Below, in pieces: positions 20,213 to 21,547 of a DNA stretch of 21,547 bases; the first letter of the stretch is position 1; every line of letters begins with the position of its first letter. The DNA is from Pleurotus djamor (lineage: Eukaryota; Basidiomycota; Agaricomycetes; Agaricales; Pleurotaceae): contig JAPEVF010000769.1 of NCBI GenBank assembly GCA_029747585.1, positions 1 to 21,547 of the forward strand, in the 5' to 3' direction. The notes below the pieces were generated by a model. It searched no databases, was not told the DNA's origin, and saw only the letters and a list, made by a program, of their open reading frames with translations. A program made the translations under genes and the position numbers.

Positions 20213-21547
20213 CGACGAAGAACCACTTACGTTTGCGACGACAACACGATCGATCCTCCCTTCTCCCTTCCCTGCGACTTGTGATCTCCGGAAATCAAGG
20301 AAACGTTCCTGTAGACCACGATGAGCAGCGCCTGAGACTGCAAAAAGGCTTGATGAGCATACTGAATAGGAAAAAAACGGCGGAACTTGCGCACATATCG
20401 CTCCGAGGGCCCTTCCGCATCCCAGGCATGCGCTGCCTGGGTATTGAGTTTAACTCAAACCACCTGTTTAGAGTCAATATTGCATCACTGGACATATCTT
20501 CGAATATACTCAGTCCTGACTCACTGTCAGGCGAATGTGAGCTGGTATGGGGTAGTGAACATTAGAGTAATATTACTTGAAACAAAAAGTGCGCGTAGAG
20601 TTCCTTCATAGGCTGAGGGTACTCCGAGGTAGAATTGAACCCAGTTTCGCAATTTCTTCGGTTCACCTGTCGTCTCTTCGGAGCATAGCTAAGTAGGCGT
20701 CTTCGTGGGGTTTAACCATAATTGAAATGTCCGAGTTCCTAATTGCGATCGAGAACTTTCCCTCCAACATGGATATGGGTATTCGCAGTCGCAGGTGTTC
20801 GCCTCTCAGAAATTGAAACCACCATGTTGTAATCACCGCTGTAAAAAAAAAAACCAACACGAAACGTGAAAATGATGGCACCCAGTCCATCCCCTGAGTA
20901 TTTGACGGACAGCCTCCATTCAAGTCTTGAGATCTGTTTAGTTCGCCTGTTTCGTCCATCCACATATCGTGTCAATGATCAATCTCCTTCGTAACGGGGT
21001 GCTTGCTCACAAGCTTGCTATGGGTCCAGCTGCGTTCGGCCGTTTAACCGGCGAAATTTCAAAACCAAAAGAAAACCACTGTGATTTACTGGTTATTTGG
21101 GGAAACGGAACGCGGCGAATCGAAGAAAACAGCCTCTGAACACATTGGACACGATGAACTTAGGTCTGCGTGGAGAGAGCAGTGTTGCGGAAGCACCCCA
21201 CCGCCCCCGCTGAGCGGAGAGGTACCGCTCCGTATCGGCTGGCCTATGGTGAACGAGAAACAATTTGAAGAACGAATTGAGAACGAACAGAGAGGGAGGC
21301 CATTGCGGTGGCTGGAAGGGACGGAGTTTGAAAGCGAGCGCTGGCCTAGCGCTGGCTGACGCGTCCTCTTCGACATGCTTACAACCTCACCAATCCTTGA
21401 TGTTGATTCAACTCTTCGTACGGCGTACTGTTGCTCAATCACTTCTGAGCTCAGATGACTGTGCTCACGGACTGTGGCCCGTATGGGTTGCTTGAGGCCC
21501 ATGGCGCGGGGACCTCCCTCAACGCTCAAGAATTCATCCACTCCCAT
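20213..21547 (+). pseudogene. Family I copy e, runs off the window edge
   Basis: Best-preserved front half of the family: a 110-codon frame (20233-20565) includes LQKGLMSILNRKKTAELAHI and RCLGIEFNSNHLFR. Later come motif copies at 20651-20670 and 20931-20950, MVNEKQFEERIENEQ (from 21246), GTEFESERWPSAG, and the double AGCGCT box (21337-21353). A diverged conserved exon reads SSDDCAHGLWPV near 21450. The expected intron would follow at about 21485 but is not clear. Frames shift several times between blocks, so this copy is also probably non-functional. It is open at the right end. Confidence 0.55.

Overview
The window looks like nuclear DNA of a filamentous fungus, most likely a basidiomycete (Agaricomycetes-like). 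The two convincing genes carry short GT-AG introns of 56-70 nt, one encodes a secreted cyanovirin-N-type lectin of the fungal kind, and the other resembles the leucine-rich C-terminal part of agaric F-box/LRR proteins. There are no bacterial operons, rRNAs, tRNAs or CRISPR arrays. Four ambiguous bases (7525, 7533, 9218, 14778) point to a draft assembly. The organism call is inference.

The only clean gene island is about 11.0-13.1 kb, plus strand. It holds a four-exon gene for a 127-residue secreted CVNH lectin (11118-11684) and, 0.5 kb downstream, a two-exon LRR/F-box-like gene whose N-terminus cannot be resolved (12198-13137). Nothing suggests that they work together.

Most of the rest is a graveyard of diverged, partly coding-like repeats. 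Family I has at least six copies or fragments, on the minus strand in the left part (about 1.5-1.8 and 2.76-3.93 kb) and on the plus strand from 4.8 kb on (4.8-5.5, 5.55-5.94, 15.98-17.45 and 20.21-21.55 kb). Four copies keep the same 57-63 nt spliceosomal-looking intron at the same place, so they spread as DNA rather than as spliced RNA. A short exon peptide, a double AGCGCT box and a recurring 20-bp motif (14 sites) belong to or accompany the family. Family II (about 0.24-0.38, 6.59-6.72 and 18.35-18.47 kb) and family III (about 8.39-9.0 and 19.27-19.76 kb) are further dispersed repeats. I cannot name the element type: no transposase, reverse transcriptase or terminal repeat is recognisable.

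The remaining stretches (0.4-1.0, 1.9-2.75, 6.0-7.0, 7.7-8.3, 9.0-10.9, 13.1-13.6, 14.9-15.7, 17.5-18.3 and 18.5-19.2 kb) show no gene I can support. They contain a purine/pyrimidine tract, an 11-bp-stem hairpin, a 22-bp perfect palindrome and a few weak spliced-exon candidates, listed with low confidence.
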